A stretch of 64,000 nucleotides of DNA from Phaeodactylum tricornutum CCAP 1055/1 (lineage: Eukaryota > Bacillariophyta > Bacillariophyceae > Surirellales > Neidiaceae): NCBI RefSeq assembly GCF_000150955.2, contig NC_011680.1, positions 837,854-901,853 of the forward strand. The letters run 5' to 3'. Positions 1 through 9,808 of this stretch are shown in pieces. Each line of letters begins with the position of its first letter. The stretch's first letter is position 1. A program made the position numbers and the translations under genes. The notes beneath the pieces are model-generated. The model was not told where the DNA came from and made no database searches. It saw nothing but the letters and a program-made list of their open reading frames with translations.

Positions 1-8
1 AGTATAGA

Positions 9-39
<31 letters not shown>

Positions 40-688
40 CGGGTAGTGTGCCGTCGACAATAGGGTATGGAACGGATTCGTCGTGTTGATTGATTTCCTT
101 GGGTCCGTTCCGAAGGTGGTTCCGCAGATTTGGAAGTTTCTGTGGTGTGGTGTGTTGGGACAGAGTGATGGGAAGTGTGTGTCGGTGACGACGAGGACGA
201 AGGGGTGACAACTGCTGTCTGTGTCGACCGGGTAACTGGAGGAGACTCCCGACATCGTCCGGCCTTGGTACGAATACCAGTATTTGTAGGGCGTGCGTCA
301 GTGAACCTACTGCTACAACTACCACCAGTACTACGACTACTATTACTGGTAGAGACTTACGGATGGAGTCCAGATATACCAGTCACCACCGTACGTCAAG
401 GATCGCAGTATTTGCCCGACTTTTCTCGTCTGATGCGAAGGACTCCGGATTCCTCCACAAACAGCGATCTAGCTACTCTACGAGCTAGTAGAGCTAGAGC
501 TCTCGCTACAGAGCCCTTTGTGGGAAACGAGACGGATCGTGACGATACCAACGACAAACCTGACTCTTTTCTCTCGCCAACTACTACATTCTTGTCGATT
601 CCCAACAATGGACAACGTCAACTCACAGTCAGAGCAATGGGCTTCTATTACGGAATCATAACAATCAGTCAAACCACCACGGCCTGTG
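1..688. other. Non-coding region upstream of the first gene
   Basis: Apart from the GA run it holds an open plus-strand frame that starts at a GTG and shows no recognisable domain. A TCACAGTC motif lies at 623-630, about 60 bp before the first gene's ATG. The region probably holds that gene's promoter and leader, and perhaps the end of a gene outside the window. Confidence 0.5.
11..38. repeat. (GA)n microsatellite
   Basis: Near-perfect run of GA dinucleotides. It lies in the leader region 1-688, where I see no convincing gene. Confidence 0.9.
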
Positions 689-1768
689 ATGATTCGGTAC
701 GGAGTTTTCCTATTTGGCGTAATCGTCCTGTCGGTGGTGCAAAGGGCATCCTGGACGACGAACGCCTTGGTGCCCGTTATCCGCGTCTCATCCCTCCCTA
801 CCGGTAGTCGCTCACGCAGAACGACTGCTCGACCCGCAGAGAGCGACACGTCTAGAGAACATGCTGAATCGAAGACCAAGTCCAAGACTCCTCCTCCTCA
901 CGGCAGCAGTAGTAGCGACATTTACACCCCGCAGAGGGCGGGTGAGAAGTATCAGCAACAAGCACGCGAGCTATTGGCCAAAGCTCAAGCCTTGCGCGAT
1001 CAATTACCCATCACATCTACATCCAGAACGGAATCGCGTGCCCAATCCAACACTTCCAATCTGTCGTTGGAAACCACAACGCAAGCAACGATTGTCTCAC
1101 AATCGAAATGGAACGTTGCACGACCCGAAGACGATTCCGAGACCGACGAACGCGACAACTATCGTTTGTATCTGGACCTCGGACGCGAAGACGGTACCTG
1201 GATGGATCCACGTTGGGGTGCCAGCGGTCGTCGCATCGAAGGGTCCCTGGATATACAATTCCGTCGAAATAGTCACGCGTGTCCTGAACTAGCCAAGCAC
1301 ATGGTGAACGATAATCTCGCGTCACCTGCCTCGGCCTCCGTCGTACGCTCTTTGGCCACGGCTCCGGCCATGCGACTCCGTCAGGGCTTTGACGCAGCTG
1401 CGTGTCACGGAGGGGCCTACCGGCTGGATGGATTAGGGGAAAAGATGCAAACTCTGCGATTCTTGGTGCTCCTCGATGGAGTCGGCGTAGACGACAACCG
1501 CTACGGCGATGTGTCCATTCCATCCGGATGTCTCTACTTTTCGTTACCCGTCTTTGGTCCCACCGCCAACTCCCGCCTGTTCAACAACAATAACAACCAC
1601 AACAACAATAACAACCCGACGGCACCACTCCGGCTTTCTGCCAAGGAAGGGATCGTGTCCGTCCGACAAATTGGCTGGCATACCGGTTGGCGACGCAGAG
1701 AGAGTCGGATCGTCGGGACCTTTCGGGCGGTTCCGTTGGTACAGGCGAGGAAACGGGACGGCTTTTGA
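689..1768 (+). CDS. Secreted or plastid-targeted protein of unknown function
   Basis: A 359-residue single-exon protein. The first ATG of the frame is at 689, and the encoded N-terminus is a clear hydrophobic signal segment (residues about 4-20) followed by a basic Ser/Thr/Arg-rich stretch, which suits entry into the secretory route and possibly onward plastid transit. Residues about 50-150 are low-complexity and polar. The C-terminal half looks folded, with a conserved-looking part around DLGREDGTWMDPRWG and a hydrophobic strand FLVLLDGVGV. An Asn-rich run near residue 295 interrupts it and is probably a loop expansion. I do not recognise the family. The protein looks real from its signal peptide and the compositional order, but no function can be given. 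Confidence 0.7.
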   Translation: MIRYGVFLFGVIVLSVVQRASWTTNALVPVIRVSSLPTGSRSRRTTARPAESDTSREHAESKTKSKTPPPHGSSSSDIYTPQRAGEKYQQQARELLAKAQALRDQLPITSTSRTESRAQSNTSNLSLETTTQATIVSQSKWNVARPEDDSETDERDNYRLYLDLGREDGTWMDPRWGASGRRIEGSLDIQFRRNSHACPELAKHMVNDNLASPASASVVRSLATAPAMRLRQGFDAAACHGGAYRLDGLGEKMQTLRFLVLLDGVGVDDNRYGDVSIPSGCLYFSLPVFGPTANSRLFNNNNNHNNNNNPTAPLRLSAKEGIVSVRQIGWHTGWRRRESRIVGTFRAVPLVQARKRDGF

Positions 1769-1787
1769 TACCGTGGTTGCGCTGCGA

Positions 1788-1857
1788 TCCTTGTGGCCGT
1801 ACTTTCTAGAGTAATAGAGGAGTCCTTGTGGCCGTACTTTCTAGAGTAATAGAGGAG
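1788..1857. repeat. Perfect 35-bp tandem duplication
   Basis: Two identical adjacent 35-bp units (1788-1822 and 1823-1857) start about 20 bp after the stop codon of the preceding gene, in its probable 3' untranslated region. Confidence 0.95.
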
Positions 1858-1950
1858 TTGACATGGTACTAGTTGCACATGTACACGTACGTACAGATCC
1901 ACGTACACATCCACAGATAGGCATACATACTCGTCGCTACTACGGTGTTT

Positions 1951-3534
1951 TTATTGGAGCATGGCTTGCAAAAGACTTTCGAGCCGTTCCGATCGCTTCG
2001 TATGCGGATCACAGTGTTCCCAAAGCAACCAACCCATGGGAACGTGACAGCGATCGTCTCCTCTCGCCTTGGGTGGTGGTTCCGAGGCCGCCGACGCAGG
2101 GTGGGACCGTCGGTGCGATTGGAAGGCCGTAGGTGTGACACGGGTATCGCGTTTGTGTTGATCTCGTTCCAAGGTTACGACGGCGGGTTCCCGGCCCGTA
2201 TCGACCGCTGCAACACGGACCGGAAGGATGTGGGCTGATGCGTTGTCGACGTTACCGTTCCCATTGGCGGTGACGCCCAGTGGCCCCTCGGGAGATTCGA
2301 TAGAGTCCACTTTTGTTGCGTTCGAAGTGATAGTAGTGCTGGCGGTCGAGCCCGGTGGTGACGGACGAGTCAAAGGAGTGGATGTCACGTTTTGATAGTG
2401 TCGTAGAAAGTAGTACGCAGTACTGACTACCAGAGTTATGGCGAGCAGCAACGCGACGGTCATTTGGCGCCGTCGTGCACGGGAGCGAAGCTTGGCGGAA
2501 GTTGTGGCGACGCGTCGATCGACCACGGCGGGCCGCTTGGTGGGAGTATTGTGGTTGCGGTTGCTGGTGCTGTTGTTCATGTTGTTGCGACTGTAATCCT
2601 TGAGCGGTACGTAATCGTCGTCATTGTTGTTGCAGTAATCGACGCGTTCCCAGAGTACTCCGCCGGCGTCGACTTGTTTGACGCGTGGCGGAACGGATAC
2701 GGGTGTGTGTGGGGAGGAGGGTAATCCTTCGTGAGGGTTTGCTGTTTTGGCCGTGTGACTATAATCTTGGAGAGGAACAAAGTCGTCGTCCTCTTCGCGG
2801 GGAGGATCGAATGGTTCCCACTGAATGTCGTTGCTGTGTTGGTGGTTGCTGCTGTCATTTTTGTGGTGAGGGTCGCTGGCAGACGGCGACTCCACCGGGG
2901 ATACGGTGCGATCCGTCTGGGCCGGGGAAGGCTTCTCGTACGAGGGTGAGACGGGGGCCTGAGCATCACTGGCACCCAAGGCTTGGAGGGCTTGTTGCAT
3001 TTTTCGTGCGGCACGAACGGCGGCGTCAATGTCGGGATGGGATTCGCGCGAGGGTGTCGAGGGATCGATCGACGTTGTTGAGGAGAGTACGGAGGAGTGC
3101 CCATCGTCGTTGTCGTGGTCATGGTCGTTCTCGCTACCGTTGGGGTACGAAAGCGCACTGTCTTCCTCGTCGTTGTCGTTGTCTTCATTGTCTTGGTACG
3201 CTTGTGGAGTGACGTCTCGCAGAAGCATACCGAGGTCTTGACTCGAAGCCAGAGATGTCAGGGAAACCACGTCGCTGCGGGAATCCTGCTCGTCGTCGTA
3301 TCGTCGCGTTTGGTTGCGGGATGCAACGGCAGCAGCAGAGGACAAGGAGAGTCCATTGCGGGGAGGCCTACTGTTATCGTTGTTGGTGGTGGTGGTGTTG
3401 CTGTTGTTACTATTCGTATGCCGGGTGCTGGGGGAAGAGGCGGATCGCATCTGATTCGCCAAACGCTCCGCTTCCAAGAGCATGCGTTCGAGTTCCTCTT
3501 CCGCCGACGATTCGTCTTCTGGAATAGCTGACAT
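1951..3534 (-). CDS. Acidic low-complexity single-pass membrane protein, unknown
   Basis: A 527-residue protein. The frame opens at a TTG, but the first ATG is at 3534 and gives MSAIPEDESSAEEELERM. The N-terminal two thirds are rich in Ser, Asn, Asp and His, with short acidic repeats of the type DDDFVPLQDYS and DDDYVPLKDYS (two copies, about 70 residues apart). A basic stretch (SRARRRQ) is followed by one clear membrane span near residue 360 (TVALLLAITLVVSTAYYFL). About 150 Ser/Thr-rich residues follow. The layout suggests a type II or tail-proximal anchored protein with a disordered cytosolic part. No known domain is visible. It faces the preceding gene tail to tail, about 180 bp away. Confidence 0.65.
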   Translation of the reverse strand: MSAIPEDESSAEEELERMLLEAERLANQMRSASSPSTRHTNSNNSNTTTTNNDNSRPPRNGLSLSSAAAVASRNQTRRYDDEQDSRSDVVSLTSLASSQDLGMLLRDVTPQAYQDNEDNDNDEEDSALSYPNGSENDHDHDNDDGHSSVLSSTTSIDPSTPSRESHPDIDAAVRAARKMQQALQALGASDAQAPVSPSYEKPSPAQTDRTVSPVESPSASDPHHKNDSSNHQHSNDIQWEPFDPPREEDDDFVPLQDYSHTAKTANPHEGLPSSPHTPVSVPPRVKQVDAGGVLWERVDYCNNNDDDYVPLKDYSRNNMNNSTSNRNHNTPTKRPAVVDRRVATTSAKLRSRARRRQMTVALLLAITLVVSTAYYFLRHYQNVTSTPLTRPSPPGSTASTTITSNATKVDSIESPEGPLGVTANGNGNVDNASAHILPVRVAAVDTGREPAVVTLERDQHKRDTRVTPTAFQSHRRSHPASAASEPPPKARGDDRCHVPMGWLLWEHCDPHTKRSERLESLLQAMLQ

Positions 3535-4199
3535 GGTTCCCAAGGTCCGAATCTCGTATAGGGGAGGACACTGTTCGGAGAGGAGGTATGGGAAAGGGAC
3601 GTTTCCGATTGCAAAAGTCCGAGGTCAATCAGTGACACGCCCCGAAAGATGACTCCCTCGGCTGTGCTCGCTGGCTGGACCGGTGCGGGTGCGGGTGCGG
3701 CGAGGCACGCAGCACAAATACCTTTAGGGAAAACCCCCGTTCGGTGACTGCTTCCGTCGGACGGGAACACTTAGACTCGTGAAGTCTCGGATCGAACCGG
3801 ATGTGCGCGCACCGCGCGCTCCGCAATCGAAGTGACTGTCGATCAGGCGTTGTGTTCGAAAAGTTTAGATATGATCGGGACAAACGGAATCTTGAATCGA
3901 AAGGGTATCTTTCGTGAGCGTCCGTCGTGCGTTTGTCAACCGTTGCTCGTTGAGACCATAACCATAACCCGGAGTAGCTAGAACCAGACTCACTGTCAGC
4001 GTCACTCCCATCCCACCACCGTAACGGTAAATTCCCTCTCTCTCGACCGACCGACCAAACGACCAGCTCTACCATTCCAGTTCGTCCCATGCCTGTATCG
4101 CATCCCCGACCATCCCGTACCGGCAACTCACTGTCACTTTCACCGTCCCAACCATCAATCAACGAACCAACCAACTCCTGACGTACCTTTCTCGTCACC
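3535..4199. other. Divergent intergenic region
   Basis: This is the shared upstream region of the minus-strand gene at 1951 and the plus-strand gene at 4200. It holds two CTCACTGTCA-type motifs, near 3989 and 4124. No gene is supported here. Confidence 0.5.
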
Positions 4200-4697
4200 A
4201 TGAACCGTGCGGCTGCTTCTCCCGCCTCCACCAACACTACCTCCACCACCACCACCACCACCACTACCAACAACAACACTGAAACGGTGGCTCCACTCAC
4301 CGCTCCCGTATCGGTCGTGGTGACTTACCAAATTCCGGTGGCTTCCAACGATTCCTCCTCCCATCGACTGGATCCAGCCGCTACCCACGTACCGAACGAC
4401 CGCTACTCCTCCACGTTTCGATTCGACGACACCAGTGTCGATGATACCCACGACACGCGGTTAGGCTTGCCCTTGGGGACGGTTCCCATCAAACCACCGG
4501 CAGGATCCTACGCCTACAGTGGCATGCACGATCAAGGACCGCTACCGGAACCCCGACAAGGGGGCAGCCTCGCCGTTTTGATTGCCGGTGTCCAGCAGGC
4601 GAAAGCCAACAATGACGCATTCTTGACCCGCGTCATACGGGAAGAACAGCAATCGTCCCAAAATCCCACAATCAAGAAACCGCGGACCGACAGCTGA
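4200..4697 (+). CDS. Small Thr/Asn-rich protein, unknown
   Basis: A 165-residue frame beginning with ATG in a good context (CACCATGA). The first 30 residues are almost all Ala, Ser, Thr and Asn, from trinucleotide-like ACC/AAC repeats. The rest is polar, with one ordered-looking helix (GGSLAVLIAGVQQAKANNDAFL) and a basic end containing KKPRTDS, which could act as a nuclear signal. No known family. It is probably real because the second half has non-repetitive, protein-like composition, but it might be a chance frame. Confidence 0.45.
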   Translation: MNRAAASPASTNTTSTTTTTTTTNNNTETVAPLTAPVSVVVTYQIPVASNDSSSHRLDPAATHVPNDRYSSTFRFDDTSVDDTHDTRLGLPLGTVPIKPPAGSYAYSGMHDQGPLPEPRQGGSLAVLIAGVQQAKANNDAFLTRVIREEQQSSQNPTIKKPRTDS

Positions 4698-5340
4698 CGC
4701 GGCAATCCACAGCGCCGGTGCGCTCGCATTCGCCGGCCTCGGGTCCTTTGGCGTTCGTTCGAATGGAACGACTGGTAGAGGCCAACCAACCAATCTCGAA
4801 GGTTACGGTCGTCCCCCGTTCGGCACTCGTATGCGGCAACGCAAAAGCGAGTGATTCTAGACTTGGTGCGACAGTTTCATCTGGAAGTCTACTGTTTTGT
4901 GTTTTGGATCCTGCGCGTATGCACGAGTGACGCTGTTCTCACATGGACGTTGCCGGTTGAAATGATGCCAAAACCAGGCTAACACAGTGAAAAGCATATG
5001 TTAAATGGAAGGCGACCATCCACCGTTTTGCCCGCACTTCCCAGTCTTACAAACAACTGTAACGGTACTATACACTAACAACCTACTGTAAACAAGTTCT
5101 ACGCTGAACTGTATCTACTTCTAGCTAGCGTTGGCTTTCGCGTTAGCCTTTCAGGTCTAGCGAGGTAACCTTCGATCTTTTGGTAACACAAGGGGTAGGG
5201 TCTCGGGGAGACCGGAGGACTTTGGGAACAGAACGCAAACACATTGGGACTCCAGCCGCTATTTGTGTGTCCACCACGGCGACTGCCATTGGGACTCATA
5301 TAGAGGCAGGCTCAGGCCAAGATTGACAGTGAATACTGGG
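4698..5340. other. Intergenic region
   Basis: Lies between the small protein and the transporter, both on the plus strand. I see no gene or clear repeat here. The transporter's frame is open from 5263 but has no ATG before 5341. Confidence 0.5.
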
Positions 5341-7293
5341 ATGAGTAGGAGAAGTTCTCGTGCACAAAGTAGGCATCTCGTTCCCCATTCTCCATCCGAT
5401 ACCGATACTTTCGCCCATAAAAGACCGGCCATCATGCCCAGAGGCAACGGCACCACCACCCATAGTGTTCGGGAAAAGGATAAACTTTTGACGCCCGTCA
5501 TTTGGTGCATTCTCGTAACGGAAACGGGCGAGCGCTTCGCGTACTTTGGCTTTCGGGCAATTCTGGTGCTGTATTTCGTCTCTCTGGAATATTCCGAATC
5601 TCAAGCGATTGCCTTTTTCGCGTATACTACCTGTTTGGCTTATTTGTCACCAATTGCTGGCGCGCTATTGGCCGACGGACACTTGGGACGTTACCAAACA
5701 ATCCTGTGGTTCGGCCTCGTTTACGTGATTGGCTTGTCCATTCTGACCTTCGCAGCAGCGGCATCCGAAGATGTAGATCTCGCGTATCGCCGAACGTTAA
5801 CCTTCGTGGGTCTCTTTCTGGTGTGCCTAGGAACAGGAGGCATCAAACCGTGTGTGTCGGCTTTTGGTGCCGATCAAATTTCCATGCGGCCGGAGAATCA
5901 CGACGGTGATGACACATTGGAGCGTTCTGTTAATAACGCCGGACCTGTCGCAATGACAAGTACCAAGTTGTATCGGGATAATCACAAAGCGATCACGTTG
6001 GCCGATACCGGACAAGGACCCAGTGAAAGGGATGGTCTGTTTCGAGAACCACCAGTCGATCCTCGCGAAACTGTCGTGGCACCCGACGGGGTCACATCTT
6101 CGAAGAAGAACGAGCAAGTACGAGCATTTTTTGCTTATTTTTATTTTTGCATCAACGTGGGGGCCGTCACATCGATTGCACTCGTACCTATACTGCGAGG
6201 ACGGTACGGCTTTAGTGCCGCCTTTCTGCTGCCCACATGTTTTATGATTACGGCTATTCTACTCTTTCTGTCCAAACGAAACGAGTACATTCATCACCAG
6301 CCCGGTAAGGACGGATCTTCACTCAGCACAACTTTTCGTTTGTGCTGGTGGCTTATACGGGAAAATCTATGGTCGATTCCGTGGGTGCAACGCGCACTTC
6401 CTTGGGCCAAACCCGAACCACTGCAAAATCATGCTCCCGGACAACACACGCTGGTGCCAAACGAGGAAGACGACTACAACACTGACATGGACGCAGGTCT
6501 TAACGATAACACCAGTTCCGTTGATGACGACACAGTAGTTGAGAACGACACAAGGGCTTCACCCGACGCCGTCTTTCATCAACAACTCGATGACGCGGCA
6601 CAAGCCGTCAACGTTCTGCCCATAATGGCCATGTTCCCCATTTTTTGGTGTCTGTACGACCAGCAAGGGTCGGTATGGACGCTTCAGGCTACACGCATGG
6701 CCTTGCCTGATGGAATGTTACCCGAACAACTACAAGTCGTGAATCCGCTGCAAATTATGCTCTTTATCCCGCTTTTCGATAGATACATTTATCCCGTGAT
6801 GCAAGCGAAAGGATGGAATATTGCTCCTCTGCGACGCATGTCGTGGGGCATGATGCTGACAGCCATTTCATTCTTTCTAAGCGGCCTCGTGGAATGGTGT
6901 ATACAAAGCCACGAACGAAACAGCGAGGCGATGATAAGCGTCTTCTGGCAACTTCCCCAAATCACTGTTTTAGCGATTGGCGAAATATTTATCTCTGTCA
7001 CCGGTCTCGAGTTTGCCTACTCCACTTCCCCGGAAAGACTGAAAGCCTTTCTCATGGCTTTGTTTCTATTGACGACGGCCTTTGGAGATTTACTGAGTGG
7101 AATCTTGTATTCCACCGTGTTTGCGAATATGAATCGAGCGAAAATCATGCATACCTGTGCCTTGCTTATGCTGTGTAACTTGGGATTATTTGCGCTCGTG
7201 GTTCGGTGGTGGGAACGTCGCGAAGTGCACGATTTAAGGCGTTTACAGTCCCTCCAGGGGCTGGAACTACGAGAAGAGCGAAGAATGATTTGA
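5341..7293 (+). CDS. POT/PTR2-family proton-coupled peptide (or nitrate) transporter
   Basis: A 650-residue single-exon membrane transporter of the proton-dependent oligopeptide transporter (POT/PTR2, SLC15) family. The first helix carries the ExxER proton-coupling motif (ETGERFAYFGF). It is followed by GALLADGHLGRYQTI (family signature 1) and FFAYFYFCINVGAV (signature 2). About 12 membrane spans can be seen, with a long acidic cytosolic loop between helices 6 and 7 (positions about 6430-6600). The conserved second-half motif FPIFWCLYDQQGSVWTLQ is present. Two start choices exist: ATG at 5341, or 5434 (MPRGNGTT), which is nearer the first helix. I give the longer one. Family members carry di- and tripeptides, and in plants also nitrate or other solutes, so the substrate cannot be told from sequence. 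Confidence 0.93.
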   Translation: MSRRSSRAQSRHLVPHSPSDTDTFAHKRPAIMPRGNGTTTHSVREKDKLLTPVIWCILVTETGERFAYFGFRAILVLYFVSLEYSESQAIAFFAYTTCLAYLSPIAGALLADGHLGRYQTILWFGLVYVIGLSILTFAAAASEDVDLAYRRTLTFVGLFLVCLGTGGIKPCVSAFGADQISMRPENHDGDDTLERSVNNAGPVAMTSTKLYRDNHKAITLADTGQGPSERDGLFREPPVDPRETVVAPDGVTSSKKNEQVRAFFAYFYFCINVGAVTSIALVPILRGRYGFSAAFLLPTCFMITAILLFLSKRNEYIHHQPGKDGSSLSTTFRLCWWLIRENLWSIPWVQRALPWAKPEPLQNHAPGQHTLVPNEEDDYNTDMDAGLNDNTSSVDDDTVVENDTRASPDAVFHQQLDDAAQAVNVLPIMAMFPIFWCLYDQQGSVWTLQATRMALPDGMLPEQLQVVNPLQIMLFIPLFDRYIYPVMQAKGWNIAPLRRMSWGMMLTAISFFLSGLVEWCIQSHERNSEAMISVFWQLPQITVLAIGEIFISVTGLEFAYSTSPERLKAFLMALFLLTTAFGDLLSGILYSTVFANMNRAKIMHTCALLMLCNLGLFALVVRWWERREVHDLRRLQSLQGLELREERRMI

Positions 7294-7531
7294 TGCGAAG
7301 GTGCACTGTGGGTGCGGCCTGGTCTAGATCCCTAACGACCTGATAAGTAACAGAAAGGGAATGTGACACAATAAACAAACCACTGGGAAACCTCGTGTGT
7401 TGCGCAACATAAAGTTTTGGGGTTTAAAATTATAGCATGCTGGTTTGTGTGTGCTGATCGTCGTTCTACTTAGGGTCGTGAAAGTTTCTTCATTGCCACG
7501 TGCAATTCTTGTCGTCGGCCAGCAAAGGTTT

Positions 7532-9117
7532 TTACTCTTGATACTTTTTGAAAAGAATGGCGGCATTGTGCCCCCCAAATCCGAGGTTGGTACTCATGGC
7601 AGCCTTGACCTCCATTTCTCGTTTAACGTTGGGAACGTAATCCAAATCGCACTCTGGGTCGGGCGTTTCCAGGTTGATGGTTGGCGGTACCATGCCGTGC
7701 AGAATGCTCTTGGCGGCCACAACCGCTTCCAAACCACCCGCGGCACCCAGTGTATGCCCCGTTACACTTTTGGTTGACGATACCACGAAGGTTCCATCCT
7801 TGTTGGTCGCATGCTCACCAAAAACACTCTTGAGAGCCATGGTTTCGAACTTATCGTTGTAGGCTGTCGACGTACCATGTGCGTTCACGTAACTGACGTC
7901 CGTCTTGGCAATACCGGCCTGATCCAGGGCCATCTCCATAGCCGTCGCCAGACCTCGGCCTTCAGGAGCGGGAGTTGTAATGTGATGCGCATCACAGCTG
8001 GCACCGTAGCCAACGAGTTCGCAATAAATCCGGGCGCCGCGGGCCTTGGCCGACGCCAAACTCTCCAGTACGACGACACCGGCACCTTCGCCCATGACGA
8101 AACCCGCTCGATCGGCATCGAATGGTCGGGATCCTGCTTTCGGATTATCATTGCAGTTCGTGTTCATGGCCTTCATGGCAGAAAATCCCGCAAAACAGAG
8201 TGGTGTAATGGTGGCCTCGGTTCCGCCGGCAATCATAACATCGGCATGCCCATCGAGAATCATGCCCATGGCTTCTCCAATGGCGTGTCCACCACTGGCA
8301 CAGGCGGACGTGACACCATAGTTTGGTCCACGACACCCGATTTCAATGCCAATAACACCAGATGCTGTGTTGCCGAGGAGTGCGGGGATGGTAAAGGGTG
8401 AGACCTGTCAGGGAGCGTCGCGGAGCGAAATTCAGACATTTTGAGTGAGGGCTCGAAGGAAGAAAACTTGGGCGATTGGTGGGAATTCTCCGACTCGAGA
8501 GTTGCTACGGATCGTACACGTACCTTGGGTCGTTCGGGTTTCTGTGCCAGCTTGAGTGTTTCACGTTCAAAGGTTTCCACGCCCCCAAAGGCGGTACCCA
8601 CCATGCATCCTACCCGGTCCGGGTTTTGTAAAGTTTCGGGCGTATCGCCGAGACCGGCGTCTTGGACGGCTTGTCGAGCCGCCGCGACGGCAAAATGCGT
8701 AAAGCGATCGTTGGAACGGACGTTTTTGGGATTGACGAAAAAGTCGTTGGGGTCGAACATGTGATCGGGAACTTCACTGGCGATTTGGCAGGGATAGTGG
8801 GTAACGTCAAAACGCTGGACGACTCCGAGACTGGACTTTCCGTCCAAACATGCTTGAAAGAAATCGTCGTGTCCAATACCGCAACCCGAGATGACACCCA
8901 ACCCAGTGACGACGACACGGGTGGGATCGGAGTCATTGCTGCCGGAACTCATGGAACGTGGCGACCCAAAGCGGTTACCCCCGCCTGGGCTTTTCACAGT
9001 CAAGGAGTGTACCGCCGACAAGGACGGAGCCCAGGCTTCGAGCGAGCGGACTTGTAGACTACCCAGCAGTAGGCATGACTGCAATATAACGAGTTGTGTC
9101 GGTACGCCCAGAAACAT
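7532..9117 (-). CDS. fabF: Plastid 3-oxoacyl-[acyl-carrier-protein] synthase II (FabF/KASII)
   Basis: Condensing enzyme of type II fatty-acid synthesis that extends acyl-ACP with malonyl-ACP in the plastid stroma. Two exons, 9117-8524 and 8404-7532, are joined over a 119-bp GT-AG intron (8405-8523, donor GTACGT) in phase 0, giving 488 residues. The splice restores ERPK-VSPFTIPALLGNTASG, as in bacterial FabF. The catalytic triad is present: Cys in TSACASGGHAIGEA, His in NAHGTSTAYND and His in KSVTGHTLGAAGG. The first about 70 residues are extra to the bacterial enzyme. They start with a hydrophobic signal peptide and reach an ASAFAP-like point (EAWAPS), the bipartite leader for a four-membrane plastid. 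The intron reads open in one frame, so the gene can be mistaken for two overlapping ORFs. Confidence 0.95.
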
Positions 9118-9808
9118 GACGATAGAAATTGGATCCTAAATCGTAAGCGAGATTATGCACGAGGGACCTATTCACTGTGAATGAGAACGAGTTGTACCGA
9201 AGCTTTCCTAGAGAGGGATATACGTGAAGGGTCTTTGGAAGCAGAACGGCTTGTTGGAACGTTGCTTGTGTTTGTGTATGCGCGTTGACGGAGGATCAGG
9301 CGGGTTTTTAGAATGTGACCAATATTAATATAGGCAATGCAGCCACACACAAGGTCTCCTTTGCTGTTCGAGAGAGAGTAGGTAGATTAGGGCCCACACC
9401 GACCGACGACGACATCAACAGCAGTAGTCCACATCGCCATCAACACCGCCGAATGGAATGACAAAAGAGGACGCAACACGTACGCGTACGTAGGTGTAAT
9501 CCTTACTCCTAAGCTGTGATAAGGTTTGTCCCAATTGGTGACGTACAAGAGCCAATCCTATTGCCTCGGAATTAAGCACTTTGACCTTCGTAGTACTCCA
9601 TTTTTGTCACAATCCCGGCATCCGAAGACTACTAGAGACCCATCACACGCACTCGACGTGTGTTGATCGACTTGGCACCCAACAAATCCAATCCAAACGG
9701 CAGAAATCCACCGTCCCTTTTTGGTGAACAGACGCCAAACCAATTCGGTATTCCAACAACTTACAGTTCTTTCCTTACTCTTCTCGATATACACAAGTAT
9801 ACGTAAAA
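9118..9808. other. Divergent promoter region between fabF and the plastid antiporter
   Basis: About 690 bp between two divergently transcribed plastid-protein genes. It holds a near-palindromic TTCACTGTGAA at 9171-9181 and ACTTACAGTTC near 9760. No gene is seen. Confidence 0.5.

Noticed and set aside
175-807. Plus-strand open frame of 210 codons
   Set aside because: It starts at a GTG, has no domain or leader, and overlaps the better-supported gene at 689.
5263-5340. N-terminal extension of the peptide transporter
   Set aside because: It opens at a TTG, with no ATG before 5341.
8260-8523. C-terminal continuation of the first fabF frame
   Set aside because: The sequence after ERPK in that frame is intron and then the wrong frame; splicing recovers the active-site Cys.
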